A stretch of DNA of 12,757 nucleotides from an uncultured Roseburia sp. (GTDB lineage: Bacteria; Bacillota; Clostridia; Lachnospirales; Lachnospiraceae), in assembly GCA_934309475.1 (NCBI GenBank), contig CAKRDK010000038.1, forward strand, positions 1 to 12,757. The letters run 5' to 3'. This document shows positions 1-7,019 of this stretch, piece by piece; position 1 is the stretch's first letter, and each line of letters begins with the position of its first letter. The notes under the pieces are model-generated. The model was given only the letters and a program-made list of their open reading frames with translations, did not search any database and was not told the origin of the DNA. The translations under genes were made by a program, and so were the position numbers.

Positions 1-73
1 TGTGTGTAGCTCAGCTGGATAGAGCACTTGGCTACGGACCAAGGTGTCGGGGGTTCGAATCCTCTCACGCACG
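1..73 (+). tRNA. tRNA-Arg (anticodon ACG), first base missing at window edge
   Basis: The cloverleaf folds fully. The acceptor 5' strand TGTGTG pairs with the 3' strand CACGCAC once one G is supplied just before the window, so base 1 of the tRNA is cut off. The D-stem is GCTC/GAGC, the anticodon stem is CTTGG/CCAAG around loop CTACGGA (anticodon ACG), and the T-loop is TTCGAAT. The discriminator is G at 73. CCA is not encoded, because the next bases are TTA. An ACG anticodon, read as ICG after deamination, decodes CGU/CGC/CGA arginine codons. A terminator follows directly, so this is the last gene of its transcript. Confidence 0.97.
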
Positions 74-77
74 TTAG

Positions 78-108
78 AAAACTTGAAGTATTTGCTTCAA
101 GTTTTTTT
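78..108 (+). terminator. Rho-independent terminator of the tRNA-Arg transcript
   Basis: A perfect stem AACTTGAAG (80-88) / CTTCAAGTT (95-103) closes a six-base loop. It can extend by A-T pairs and runs into seven T (102-108). It begins only a few bases after the tRNA discriminator, so it ends the tRNA transcript and insulates the acyltransferase operon. Confidence 0.93.
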
Positions 109-158
109 ATTGCACAAAAATAACAAGAAAAAAAGTGCATTTTATGAGAAAATGCAAA

Positions 159-187
159 TTGAAAGAACGCACAGGATAGCGTATAAT
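159..187 (+). promoter_or_regulatory. Sigma-A type promoter of the acyltransferase-ECF-coaBC operon
   Basis: The -35 box TTGAAA (159-164) is separated by exactly 17 bp from a perfect -10 box TATAAT (182-187). Transcription would start near 194, giving a leader of roughly 38 nt before the ATG at 232. No hairpin or riboswitch fits in this short leader. Confidence 0.85.
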
Positions 188-231
188 AGCACAATGTGTG
201 AATGTGAAAATGTAAAGGATTGTGTTATAAA

Positions 232-1242
232 ATGGAAAAGCAAAAAAGAATAGAATTCATTGATTATTTGAAGGCAGTCTGTGTCCTGATGGTTATTATC
301 ACACATTATGAGTGGAGTGATAAGACGACACCGTTTTTTACGATGCTGATTAATATGGCGGTGCCGGTGTTTATGATTATCAGTGGTTACAATTTTGCAA
401 TGTCGAACCGCAGGAAGACAAACGGTTCCTTGAGTGAAATGTATGGTTGGAAAATGATAGAACCAAAGCTGATTCGGTTTTTAAATCCATTTTTCTTTAT
501 ATGCATGGTAGAGATTGTTCTGCTTGGAATAGAGGGAAAGCATATCAATCCGGCAAGGATTTTTTTTCTGGGAGCCTATGGACCGGGAAGTTATTATGTG
601 CCGGTGATGTTGCAGCTTTTGGTAATTTTCCCGGTGATTTATCTGCTTGTGGAATATAATGCAAAATTGGGAATTGCTATTTCAGCCGCTGCAAATTTAT
701 TGTTTGAGATTGCGGTTGTAATGACGGATATGGATGTCTACTATTACCGGTTATGCATTGGAAGATATCTTCTGCTGATTGCATTTGGGTGTTATCTTTA
801 TCTGCATCCGGAGCAGCGTGTCAGAAAATATCAGATGGTAATTATGTTTGCGATAGGTTTTTCCTATATTATATATGTATTACAGATGGAAAATGAGGTC
901 GTGTTGTTTGATTACTGGACGCCAACAGCAATGCCGATTGCGTTTTACATATTCCCGATTGTGATTCTTCTGTTCCGGAAGTTTTATCACAGTCAGATAC
1001 CGGGAAGAGCGGGAGAGCTTCTGACCTGGATTGGAAAGGCATCCTATCACATTTTTCTGGTGCAGATGGTATATTACCATTTTGAGCTGGGAGGAAAAAT
1101 AATGGAGGCAGCTCCTTTATTGGCAGTACCATACAATATCTTAATCTGTGTTCCGGCAGGACTTTTGTTTTACGAGTTTGACAACCGTTTTATCGGAAGG
1201 ATAAAACAGATTAAGGCAAAGTTACAACAACAATATGCATAA
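232..1242 (+). CDS. Acyltransferase-3 family membrane protein (putative O-acyltransferase)
   Basis: This 336-residue, very hydrophobic protein has about ten predicted membrane segments. The N-terminus IEFIDYLKAVCVLMVIITHYEW matches the family start, in which an early basic/aromatic stretch leads to the conserved His (His25) in the first helix. The C-terminus carries the typical YHIFLVQ helix. Family members transfer acetyl, succinyl or similar groups to sugars of cell-wall or surface polysaccharides; the substrate here cannot be read from sequence. The reading frame is open from a TTG at 220, but ATG 232 is preferred because AAAGGA (214-219) lies upstream of it and directly abuts the TTG. It is the first gene after a strong promoter, and the ECF gene follows after 20 bp. 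Its functional link to coaBC is unclear, and it may only share transcription. Confidence 0.85.
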   Translation: MEKQKRIEFIDYLKAVCVLMVIITHYEWSDKTTPFFTMLINMAVPVFMIISGYNFAMSNRRKTNGSLSEMYGWKMIEPKLIRFLNPFFFICMVEIVLLGIEGKHINPARIFFLGAYGPGSYYVPVMLQLLVIFPVIYLLVEYNAKLGIAISAAANLLFEIAVVMTDMDVYYYRLCIGRYLLLIAFGCYLYLHPEQRVRKYQMVIMFAIGFSYIIYVLQMENEVVLFDYWTPTAMPIAFYIFPIVILLFRKFYHSQIPGRAGELLTWIGKASYHIFLVQMVYYHFELGGKIMEAAPLLAVPYNILICVPAGLLFYEFDNRFIGRIKQIKAKLQQQYA

Positions 1243-1262
1243 AAGAGATGAGAGGTTTAGAG

Positions 1263-1892
1263 ATGAAAAAGAAATCGGATATCAGAGAGATGGTGCTTAC
1301 CGCACTTTTTACGGCAATTATTATTATCATGGCATTTGTTCCAATGTTAGGTTATATTAACCTTGTGGTTATTAAGGCAACATTGATTCATGTTCCTGTT
1401 ATCATCGGTTCCATTGTACTTGGACCAAAGAAAGGTGGCTTCCTTGGATTTGTATTTGGCTGTACCAGTTTAATTAACAATACATTCAATCCAAGTCTGT
1501 TATCATTTGCATTTTCTCCATTTTATTCCATTGGAGATATTGGAGGAAATTTCTGGAGTATTGTAATCTGTTTTGTACCACGTATTTTAGTCGGTATTGT
1601 ACCGTATTTTGTATACAAAGGAATCAAGCATCTCTGCAAAGAGAAAAAAGCCGGTGATTGGCTGGCACTTCCGGTTGCAGGTGTGGCAGGAGCGGTGACA
1701 AACACTGTATTAGTTATGAATTTAATCTATGTATGCTTCCGTCAGGAATTTGCTGCTGCAAAATCGATTGCAGTCGATACGGTATATGGTGTGATTCTGA
1801 CCATTATTGCAACCAACGGAATTCCGGAGACAATTGTTGCTGCGGTATTGGCAACGGCTGTCTGCAAGGCATTGTTTCAGTTGAAAAAATAG
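1263..1892 (+). CDS. ECF transporter S component, probably pantothenate-specific
   Basis: This 209-residue integral membrane protein has about six hydrophobic helices. The N-terminal KSDIREMVLTALFTAIIIIM segment, the glycine-rich GSIVLGPKKGGFLGFVFG segment and the overall size fit the S (substrate-capture) subunits of energy-coupling-factor vitamin transporters. S subunits need a shared EcfA/EcfA'/EcfT module, which is not encoded here, so this would be a group II system using a module elsewhere in the genome. The coaBC gene starts 21 bp downstream, which argues for pantothenate (PanT-like); this is inferred from context, not from a diagnostic motif. The start at ATG 1263 is chosen over ATG 1248 because AGAGG (1251-1255) sits 7 bp before it. 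Folate or another vitamin remains possible. Confidence 0.85.
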   Translation: MKKKSDIREMVLTALFTAIIIIMAFVPMLGYINLVVIKATLIHVPVIIGSIVLGPKKGGFLGFVFGCTSLINNTFNPSLLSFAFSPFYSIGDIGGNFWSIVICFVPRILVGIVPYFVYKGIKHLCKEKKAGDWLALPVAGVAGAVTNTVLVMNLIYVCFRQEFAAAKSIAVDTVYGVILTIIATNGIPETIVAAVLATAVCKALFQLKK

Positions 1893-1913
1893 TTTAGAAG
1901 GGACATTAGGGAA

Positions 1914-3110
1914 ATGTTACAGGGAAAAACAGTTTTATTAGGTGTAACCGGTGGAATTGCAGCATATAAGATGCCGAATGTGGCGCGTATGCTCAAGAAA
2001 CTTCATTGCAACGTACATGTGTTGATGACACAGAATGCAACCAATTTTATTACAGCGACGACATTTGAGACGCTGACCGGCAATAAATGTCTGATTGATA
2101 CCTTTGACCGGAATTTCGAATTTTCCGTTGAACATGTAGCACTGGCAAAACAGGCTGATTTGGTTTTACTTGCACCGGTAACTGCGAATGTAATTGGAAA
2201 AATCGCAAACGGGATTGCAGATGATATGCTGACAACGACGGTTATGGCATGTCCGTGCAAGGTTCTGGTCGCACCGGCAATGAATCACAATATGTATATG
2301 AACCCGATTGTGCAGGATAACATAGAAAAATTAAAGAAATTTAATTACGAAATCATTCCGCCGGTTGTCGGCATGCTTGCAAACGGTGACATCGGAACCG
2401 GAAAGCTTCCATCAGAGGAAGTTTTGGTGGAATACGTGATTCGTGAACTTGCGCATGAAAAGGATATGGCGGGAATGAAGGTGTTGGTGACAGCGGGACC
2501 GACACAGGAGGCAATTGATCCGGTGCGCTATATCACAAATCATTCTACCGGGAAAATGGGTTATGCCCTTGCGAAGATGGCGATGCTCCGTGGAGCTGAG
2601 GTTACGCTGGTGACAGGACCTACCGCATTAGAGCCACCTATGTTTGTAAATACAGTAAATGTTGTTTCTGCAAAAGATATGTACGATGCAGTGACATCTG
2701 TTGCAAAGGAGCAGGACGTTATTATCAAAGCGGCGGCAGTTGCTGACTATCGTCCATCCCAGGTGAGCGATGAGAAAATTAAAAAGACAGATGGAGAGGC
2801 GGCTATCTCATTAGAGCGCACGGACGATATTCTTGCAACGCTTGGAAAAGACAAAGGAAAAACATTTCTCTGCGGTTTTTCCATGGAGACGGAGCATATG
2901 CTTGAGAACTCGAAGGCAAAATTGAAAAAGAAGAATGTTGACATGATTGTGGCAAATAATCTGAAGGTTGCAGGTGCCGGATTTGGAACAGACACTAATG
3001 TGCTGACAATTATCACGGAAGATGATGCAAAAGAACTTGCCCTGATGAGCAAGGAAGCGGCCGCAGATGAAGTGCTGACGGCAATTATGGAACGAAGAGG
3101 TCTGCAGTAA
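1914..3110 (+). CDS. coaBC: Bifunctional phosphopantothenoylcysteine decarboxylase / phosphopantothenate-cysteine ligase
   Basis: At 398 residues this is a full-length CoaBC (Dfp), performing two consecutive steps from 4'-phosphopantothenate to 4'-phosphopantetheine in CoA synthesis. The FMN-dependent CoaC half is about residues 1-188: the TGGIAAYK start, catalytic His74 in EHVALAKQADL, and the PAMN motif with Asn124. The CTP-dependent CoaB half starts near 190 with VLVTAGPTQEAIDPVRYITN, then NHSTGKMG (Asn209), AAVADYRP and Lys288 in EKIKK. All these residues sit exactly one position before their E. coli counterparts (75, 125, 210, 289). The flap motif reads LANGDIGTGKLP, with Asn157 where E. 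coli has Cys158, a notable substitution. The start ATG has AGGG just upstream. The gene lies between the ECF S-component gene and the AEC permease gene, 5 bp from the latter. Confidence 0.96.
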   Translation: MLQGKTVLLGVTGGIAAYKMPNVARMLKKLHCNVHVLMTQNATNFITATTFETLTGNKCLIDTFDRNFEFSVEHVALAKQADLVLLAPVTANVIGKIANGIADDMLTTTVMACPCKVLVAPAMNHNMYMNPIVQDNIEKLKKFNYEIIPPVVGMLANGDIGTGKLPSEEVLVEYVIRELAHEKDMAGMKVLVTAGPTQEAIDPVRYITNHSTGKMGYALAKMAMLRGAEVTLVTGPTALEPPMFVNTVNVVSAKDMYDAVTSVAKEQDVIIKAAAVADYRPSQVSDEKIKKTDGEAAISLERTDDILATLGKDKGKTFLCGFSMETEHMLENSKAKLKKKNVDMIVANNLKVAGAGFGTDTNVLTIITEDDAKELALMSKEAAADEVLTAIMERRGLQ

Positions 3111-3115
3111 GAGAA

Positions 3116-4057
3116 ATGAATATGATAATTGTTTTAGGCCAGATGATGGTATTGTTTGGCATGATGGTAGTAGGATATTTTTGTTACCGTAGGAATTATA
3201 TTGACGAACCAACTTCGCAGAAACTGTCGGGGCTGGTCGTCAATATTTTAAATCCAATCTTAATGTTAAATAGTGTGTTAGATAGAAATGCAGAGGGTGG
3301 GGGAACCGATCTTATCATAAATCTGGTGCTGGTATTCCTATACTTTGCATTTTTAATTTTATTTAGTAACGTGATGGTGTGGATTTTCAGACCGAAGCGA
3401 GAGGAACGCAATGTGTACCGGCTGATGACGGTTTTTGCGAATGTCGGTTTCATGGGAATACCGGTAATTAAAAGCGTGCTTGGCGCGGAGGCAGTTTTTT
3501 ATCTGGTCTTTTATCTGCTTGCCTATAATTTTGTCCTATATACCTATGGGATTTATCTGGCAAAGAAGGCGGCAGCGGACAATGGCAATATGCAGGAGCA
3601 GGGACAGAGCTTTCAGTGGAAAAAAATGCTGAATCCGGGCGTTGTCTCATCGATAGTGGCGATTGTGATTTATGTGGCACAGATAAAGTTTCCGGCACCG
3701 GTCATTACATTTTGTGATTACATGGGAAATGCGACCATTCCGATTTCCATGATTTTAATCGGCGTGTCGGTGGCGCAGTCAGATTTGAGTCAGATTTCTG
3801 GAAATATCCGTATGTATCTCTTTACGGCAATACGGATTCTTCTGGTTCCCATTTGGGGTGCTGTGCTGTTAAAGCTTGCAGGAATCAATGAGACACTAAT
3901 TGGCGTGTTCGTATTAGAACTTGCAATGCCGGTGGGAAGCATTATTACAATGATGACAAAAGAGTATGGAGCGGCAGATGACTGCTGTACGGATGGCATT
4001 GTGTTGAGTACGCTGTTTTCTGTGCTGACCATACCGGTAGTCTGTCTTTTCCTGTAA
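3116..4057 (+). CDS. AEC family (auxin efflux carrier) permease
   Basis: This 313-residue membrane protein has about ten helices arranged as two similar halves. The first half carries LVVNILNPILMLNSVL, with the conserved Asn-Pro in the broken helix. The second half carries GNATIPISMILIGVSVAQ and the C-terminal AMPVGSIITMM...EYGAADD stretch, both typical of the bacterial AEC/Mem_trans family. Bacterial members such as malonate or malate permeases move small organic anions; the substrate here is unknown. It starts 5 bp after the coaBC stop, so it is almost certainly cotranscribed. Its RBS is weak (only AAGAGAA before the ATG) and it may rely on translational coupling. ATG 3122 is an alternative start. 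I saw no strong terminator after it. Confidence 0.9.
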   Translation: MNMIIVLGQMMVLFGMMVVGYFCYRRNYIDEPTSQKLSGLVVNILNPILMLNSVLDRNAEGGGTDLIINLVLVFLYFAFLILFSNVMVWIFRPKREERNVYRLMTVFANVGFMGIPVIKSVLGAEAVFYLVFYLLAYNFVLYTYGIYLAKKAAADNGNMQEQGQSFQWKKMLNPGVVSSIVAIVIYVAQIKFPAPVITFCDYMGNATIPISMILIGVSVAQSDLSQISGNIRMYLFTAIRILLVPIWGAVLLKLAGINETLIGVFVLELAMPVGSIITMMTKEYGAADDCCTDGIVLSTLFSVLTIPVVCLFL

Positions 4058-4126
4058 GTGCGGATGCGGGCTTTAGTAGGAAAGCGACTGATTTTACCCA
4101 TAAATTGTGTGAAATCTCTATAATAA

Positions 4127-4155
4127 TTGCGACAATTGTAAAATTATGTTAAGAT
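4127..4155 (+). promoter_or_regulatory. Possible promoter for the 769-residue gene
   Basis: TTGCGA (4127-4132) and TAAGAT (4150-4155) are separated by 17 bp, each matching the sigma-A consensus at four of six positions. A perfect TATAAT at 4119-4124 is an alternative -10, but no good -35 lies 17 bp before it. The 145-bp gap from 4058 to 4202 holds nothing else clear. A 5-bp hairpin at about 4071-4086 has no T-run, so read-through from the upstream operon is possible. Confidence 0.45.
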
Positions 4156-4191
4156 AAAAAATATTGGTAGCATATAATTTTCAGAATAATC

Positions 4192-4197
4192 AGGTGG
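4192..4197 (+). promoter_or_regulatory. Ribosome binding site fixing the start at 4203
   Basis: AGGTGG lies 5 bp before ATG 4203. The frame is open further upstream to a TTG at 4164 and a GTG at 4194, but neither has a Shine-Dalgarno sequence at a suitable distance, and the GTG lies inside this one. Confidence 0.75.
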
Positions 4198-4202
4198 AAA
4201 AT

Positions 4203-6512
4203 ATGGCAGTGATTGAGTTGAAAGCCGCGCAGAAATTTATCAGACGCGGTGATAAGGTAAAAGAAGTTTATATTATAGTAAAAGGTGCAGTGCGCCAGGT
4301 TACAAGAAACGATGAATTTGTATTAGAAAATGGTTGTATCATCGGTATGATGGAGAGCGGAATCGGAGCATTCCTCTGTGACTATGTTGCAAAAGAGGAT
4401 ACTGTTTTAGTGTCCTATCCTTATCGGAAACCGGAAGATTACAAGGCAATCTTTCAGGCACAGCCACAGTATGCGTATGCGTTTGTGCATGCGGCAATTA
4501 TCCAGTGTCAGAATCTTTTGAACCGATACATTAAGGTGAATCAGAACACGAGAAATTTCTATTTGTTCACCATGGAAAAGTATCAGGAATACCAGGATAT
4601 CTGTCAGGAGTTAAATATTGAACAGTTGAATTTTAACCGGATTGAATTCTTTAATCCGTTATCGCTGAAAGAGCGTGTTGAGAAATGGGAGTTAGAGTAC
4701 AATTTGAGCATTGCCCAGAGACAGCCGGAAGCACTGCGTAATTTTTATGAGTCAAAGCCGGAACTTTGCGTGGGTGAGATTATGCATGCGTCAAGACTGA
4801 TGTGCATTGCAGTGGGCAATATGGAGACCATGCTCGAATATCTTCAGAATAATAGGGATATGTTGCTTGGTGAGAACAGAAATGATTTACTCGAATTGTT
4901 TTTTGATCTGGCGAAGAAAGCGGCTGCCAAGGGAAAAGATATTCTAAAAGTGCATCAGAGGGTGCAGGAGATTCAGAATTTTGCAGAGAAATCCGGTCTT
5001 TATCCACAGACTCTGATTGCAGTACGTTTCCAGGAGTACAAGTCATTTGATTTTGAAAATTATACACAGGATACGGGAAATACAGCGGAAGAAGAACAGC
5101 CACAGCAGACATTACAGTTAGATAATTTTGAAAATGGACGTAATCTGCTCGAGGAAGATTGCTTAGATCATATTTTAACATATGCAAAATATGACAAGGA
5201 AGAGAAGAAGGCGGCATCGAATATTTTAAAACAGTTCCGTTCGCTTCCGGATATGCTTTCTACCGAGGACGATGTCCGTAAGTTGAGAAGACAGGTTGCA
5301 AATGTATTCTATGATATATATACGAAGGCGTTTTTCAAATCCATGGAAGAGGATGCACCGTTGTCACCGATTATGCAGATGTTCTTTAACTTTGGATTTA
5401 TGGATGTAGCGGTATTGGGTGAAGACAACGCAAGTATGCTCTATGATTTGACGGAGCGTCTCTATCAGTGTCGTTCCGCACATGTCTATACGATTTATGA
5501 ATGGCTGAAAGCCATTTATAATGGCGAGAAAGAGCCTTCTAAGAATGAGTTTGACCTTGACTATGCAGCGAATCTGTTAGAGATGCGGAAAGCGCATAAG
5601 ATAACAAAAGAGCAGGAAAAAGTGCTGTTAGCAGACCGCAATAAGAAGGTAAAATATGAATTAGATAACATGTTCAAGTCGACGAACCGTGCAACGTATG
5701 GAAAGATATCTACATTCTGTCCGGTGCTCTGTGAGCATGACATCATCAATTCCTTAGACAATATGCTTGTGACGGCAAAGAAAGTGGAAAATGCGTTAGA
5801 CGCCGTAAGAGAAATCGATTTTTCACTGTTTTACCGTGAAGTTATGTTTTCTGACCCGGCACATGGAATCAACAATGCCGGTATTCAGAAAGAGGTACTG
5901 CCGGATATCATCCTGATGCCGAACGCCGGAAGCAAGGCAATGATGTGGCAGGAGACAGCAGGTATTAAGAGAGATACACCGGGTCGTTTCATCTTCCCGA
6001 TTTTAACCGTTGCTGATATCGGGGATATGATGATTGAGACGGCAGGACGTTTCCGCTGGGAGATTTGCCGTAAGATTCAGGGTATGCGCTGGAATGATAT
6101 CCGTGAGAAATCACTGACAGCAGAGTATTGTGATTATATTCAGTTTTACCGTAAGAACCGTGAACTTTCCACAGATGCAAAAGAGAAAGTGAAGAATTCA
6201 CTTGTCCGTGCAAAGAACAACTACAGGGAAGTATTTACGAAGGATTACCAGAACTGGATTAAATATGAGGCAGTCGGAAGCTTCCGCCTGAACAAAGTGG
6301 CGCGCGATATTATTTTCCGTTACTGTCCGTTCTCGAAAACAATCCGTGAGGATCTTGTGGCGAACCCGATGTACCATGATATGTTTGCAAGATATGAGAT
6401 TTTAAATGAGAGAGCACTTCATAAGGTGGAGAATTTTAATGATAAGTACATTCAGAACGGTGGAGAGATGACACCGGAATTGGAAGACAACTTAGAATTT
6501 TATCGTTTATAA
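4203..6512 (+). CDS. Large uncharacterised protein with degenerate cyclic-nucleotide-binding-like N-terminus
   Basis: I do not recognise the whole protein (769 residues, no signal peptide or membrane helix, so cytoplasmic). Residues about 5-95 resemble the beta-roll of Crp/cNMP-binding domains: KFIRRGDKVKEVYIIVKGAVR matches the usual FxxGDxxxxxYxIxxGxV pattern. The phosphate-binding cassette that normally follows (FGExxLL..R.A) is replaced by IIGMMESGIGAF, so ordinary cAMP binding is doubtful. An acidic, Gln-rich linker lies at about 285-312. The remaining ~450 residues look mainly helical, with many charged and aromatic positions. From about Asp568 there is a dense Trp/Arg/Tyr-rich stretch (MMWQETAG, GRFRWEICRKIQGMRWND, YCDYIQFYRKN) that looks like a conserved functional core. 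No helix-turn-helix, Walker, protease or nuclease motif was seen. The gene stands alone with its own RBS and terminator. Confidence 0.9.
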   Translation: MAVIELKAAQKFIRRGDKVKEVYIIVKGAVRQVTRNDEFVLENGCIIGMMESGIGAFLCDYVAKEDTVLVSYPYRKPEDYKAIFQAQPQYAYAFVHAAIIQCQNLLNRYIKVNQNTRNFYLFTMEKYQEYQDICQELNIEQLNFNRIEFFNPLSLKERVEKWELEYNLSIAQRQPEALRNFYESKPELCVGEIMHASRLMCIAVGNMETMLEYLQNNRDMLLGENRNDLLELFFDLAKKAAAKGKDILKVHQRVQEIQNFAEKSGLYPQTLIAVRFQEYKSFDFENYTQDTGNTAEEEQPQQTLQLDNFENGRNLLEEDCLDHILTYAKYDKEEKKAASNILKQFRSLPDMLSTEDDVRKLRRQVANVFYDIYTKAFFKSMEEDAPLSPIMQMFFNFGFMDVAVLGEDNASMLYDLTERLYQCRSAHVYTIYEWLKAIYNGEKEPSKNEFDLDYAANLLEMRKAHKITKEQEKVLLADRNKKVKYELDNMFKSTNRATYGKISTFCPVLCEHDIINSLDNMLVTAKKVENALDAVREIDFSLFYREVMFSDPAHGINNAGIQKEVLPDIILMPNAGSKAMMWQETAGIKRDTPGRFIFPILTVADIGDMMIETAGRFRWEICRKIQGMRWNDIREKSLTAEYCDYIQFYRKNRELSTDAKEKVKNSLVRAKNNYREVFTKDYQNWIKYEAVGSFRLNKVARDIIFRYCPFSKTIREDLVANPMYHDMFARYEILNERALHKVENFNDKYIQNGGEMTPELEDNLEFYRL

Positions 6513-6540
6513 GTAGTGTGCCGGATGGCATATGCATGGA

Positions 6541-6585
6541 AAAAAGCCTGATGCATGTAGGGAATACAAAGCATCAGGCTTTTTT
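6541..6585 (+). terminator. Strong Rho-independent terminator
   Basis: A perfect 9-bp GC-containing stem GCCTGATGC (6546-6554) / GCATCAGGC (6571-6579) is flanked by an A-run before and six T (6580-6585) after, so it may also work on the opposite strand. It lies 28 bp after the stop of the 769-residue gene and closes that transcript. Confidence 0.95.
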
Positions 6586-6650
6586 GAGGGGAGTATAAAT
6601 AATTAATAAGGGGTATAACATGTGGCATAAAAAAACATACCACGCTTTTA

Positions 6651-6663
6651 GTATAGCGTATAC
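6651..6663. repeat. Small palindrome in an AT-rich intergenic stretch
   Basis: GTATA-GCG-TATAC is an inverted repeat with 5-bp arms and a 3-bp centre. It lies in the 165-bp AT-rich gap (6586-6750) before the 57-residue gene. It could be an operator, but the arms are short and chance is a fair explanation in such AT-rich DNA. Confidence 0.3.
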
Positions 6664-6750
6664 AAATACAAAATGCAATTAAAAAATTATGTATATTTTC
6701 TTATCTTTTTCAAATAATAGTACTGCAGTATAAAACAGGAGGTAAGAGAA

Positions 6751-6924
6751 ATGGCAAAGAACATGGATTCTAAGAACAAAAGCACAAACTGCAGAGACAG
6801 CTATGAGAACAATAAGGAACAGAACAGAAGTGAGCAGGATTCTGTGAAAAACAAATCCCAGAACAAATCTTCTAACAAATCATCAAATCAGTCCGGTTCC
6901 AACGGTTACGGCGAGCAGCAGTAA
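6751..6924 (+). CDS. Small Asn/Lys/Ser/Gln-rich protein of unknown function
   Basis: This 57-residue, highly hydrophilic, low-complexity protein begins MAKNMDSKNKSTNCRD and ends GSNGYGEQQ. More than half its residues are Asn, Lys, Ser or Gln, with one Cys (Cys14), no hydrophobic core and no signal peptide. A perfect AGGAGG (6737-6742), 8 bp before the ATG, and a dedicated terminator 30 bp after the stop argue that it is a real and well-translated gene. Small, disordered, hydrophilic proteins of this type in endospore formers are often small acid-soluble spore proteins or spore-coat proteins. I see no alpha/beta-type SASP signature, so that role is only a guess. It would be missed by annotation with a 60-residue cut-off. 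Confidence 0.7.
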   Translation: MAKNMDSKNKSTNCRDSYENNKEQNRSEQDSVKNKSQNKSSNKSSNQSGSNGYGEQQ

Positions 6925-6956
6925 CACCGTAGAAAAAACTGCATACGATGTAAAAA

Positions 6957-6995
6957 GAAAACAGATTACAAAGAACCTCTTTGTAGTCTGTTTTT
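6957..6995 (+). terminator. Rho-independent terminator between the 57-residue gene and the rhodanese gene
   Basis: The stem ACAGATTACAAAG (6961-6973) / CTTTGTAGTCTGT (6979-6991) contains one G-T pair, a five-base loop, and a T-run to 6995. Flanking A residues extend the pairing. It stops the small-gene transcript only 24 bp before the rhodanese start, so rhodanese expression may rest on read-through. Confidence 0.92.
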
Positions 6996-7019
6996 GGTTG
7001 AAGGAAGAAGACAGAGAAT

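Noticed and set aside
44..253. 69-residue open frame at the left end
   Set aside because: It starts inside the tRNA-Arg, crosses its terminator and the operon promoter, and overlaps the acyltransferase start. It has no plausible RBS.
2811..3212. 133-residue minus-strand open frame over coaBC and the AEC gene
   Set aside because: It runs antisense across two well-supported genes and has a Ser/Phe/Cys-rich composition typical of a shadow frame.
4203..4490. Calling the large gene a Crp/Fnr transcription regulator
   Set aside because: The beta-roll resemblance is real, but no helix-turn-helix follows, the protein is more than three times the usual length, and the phosphate-binding cassette is missing.
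4780..5217. 145-residue minus-strand open frame inside the 769-residue gene
   Set aside because: It is fully antisense to a gene with a good RBS and consistent coding pattern. The product resembles no known family and has no RBS of its own.
6586..6750. A riboswitch or structured leader before the 57-residue gene
   Set aside because: The region is AT-rich with only a short palindrome. I could not find a paired scaffold or conserved core of any known riboswitch class.
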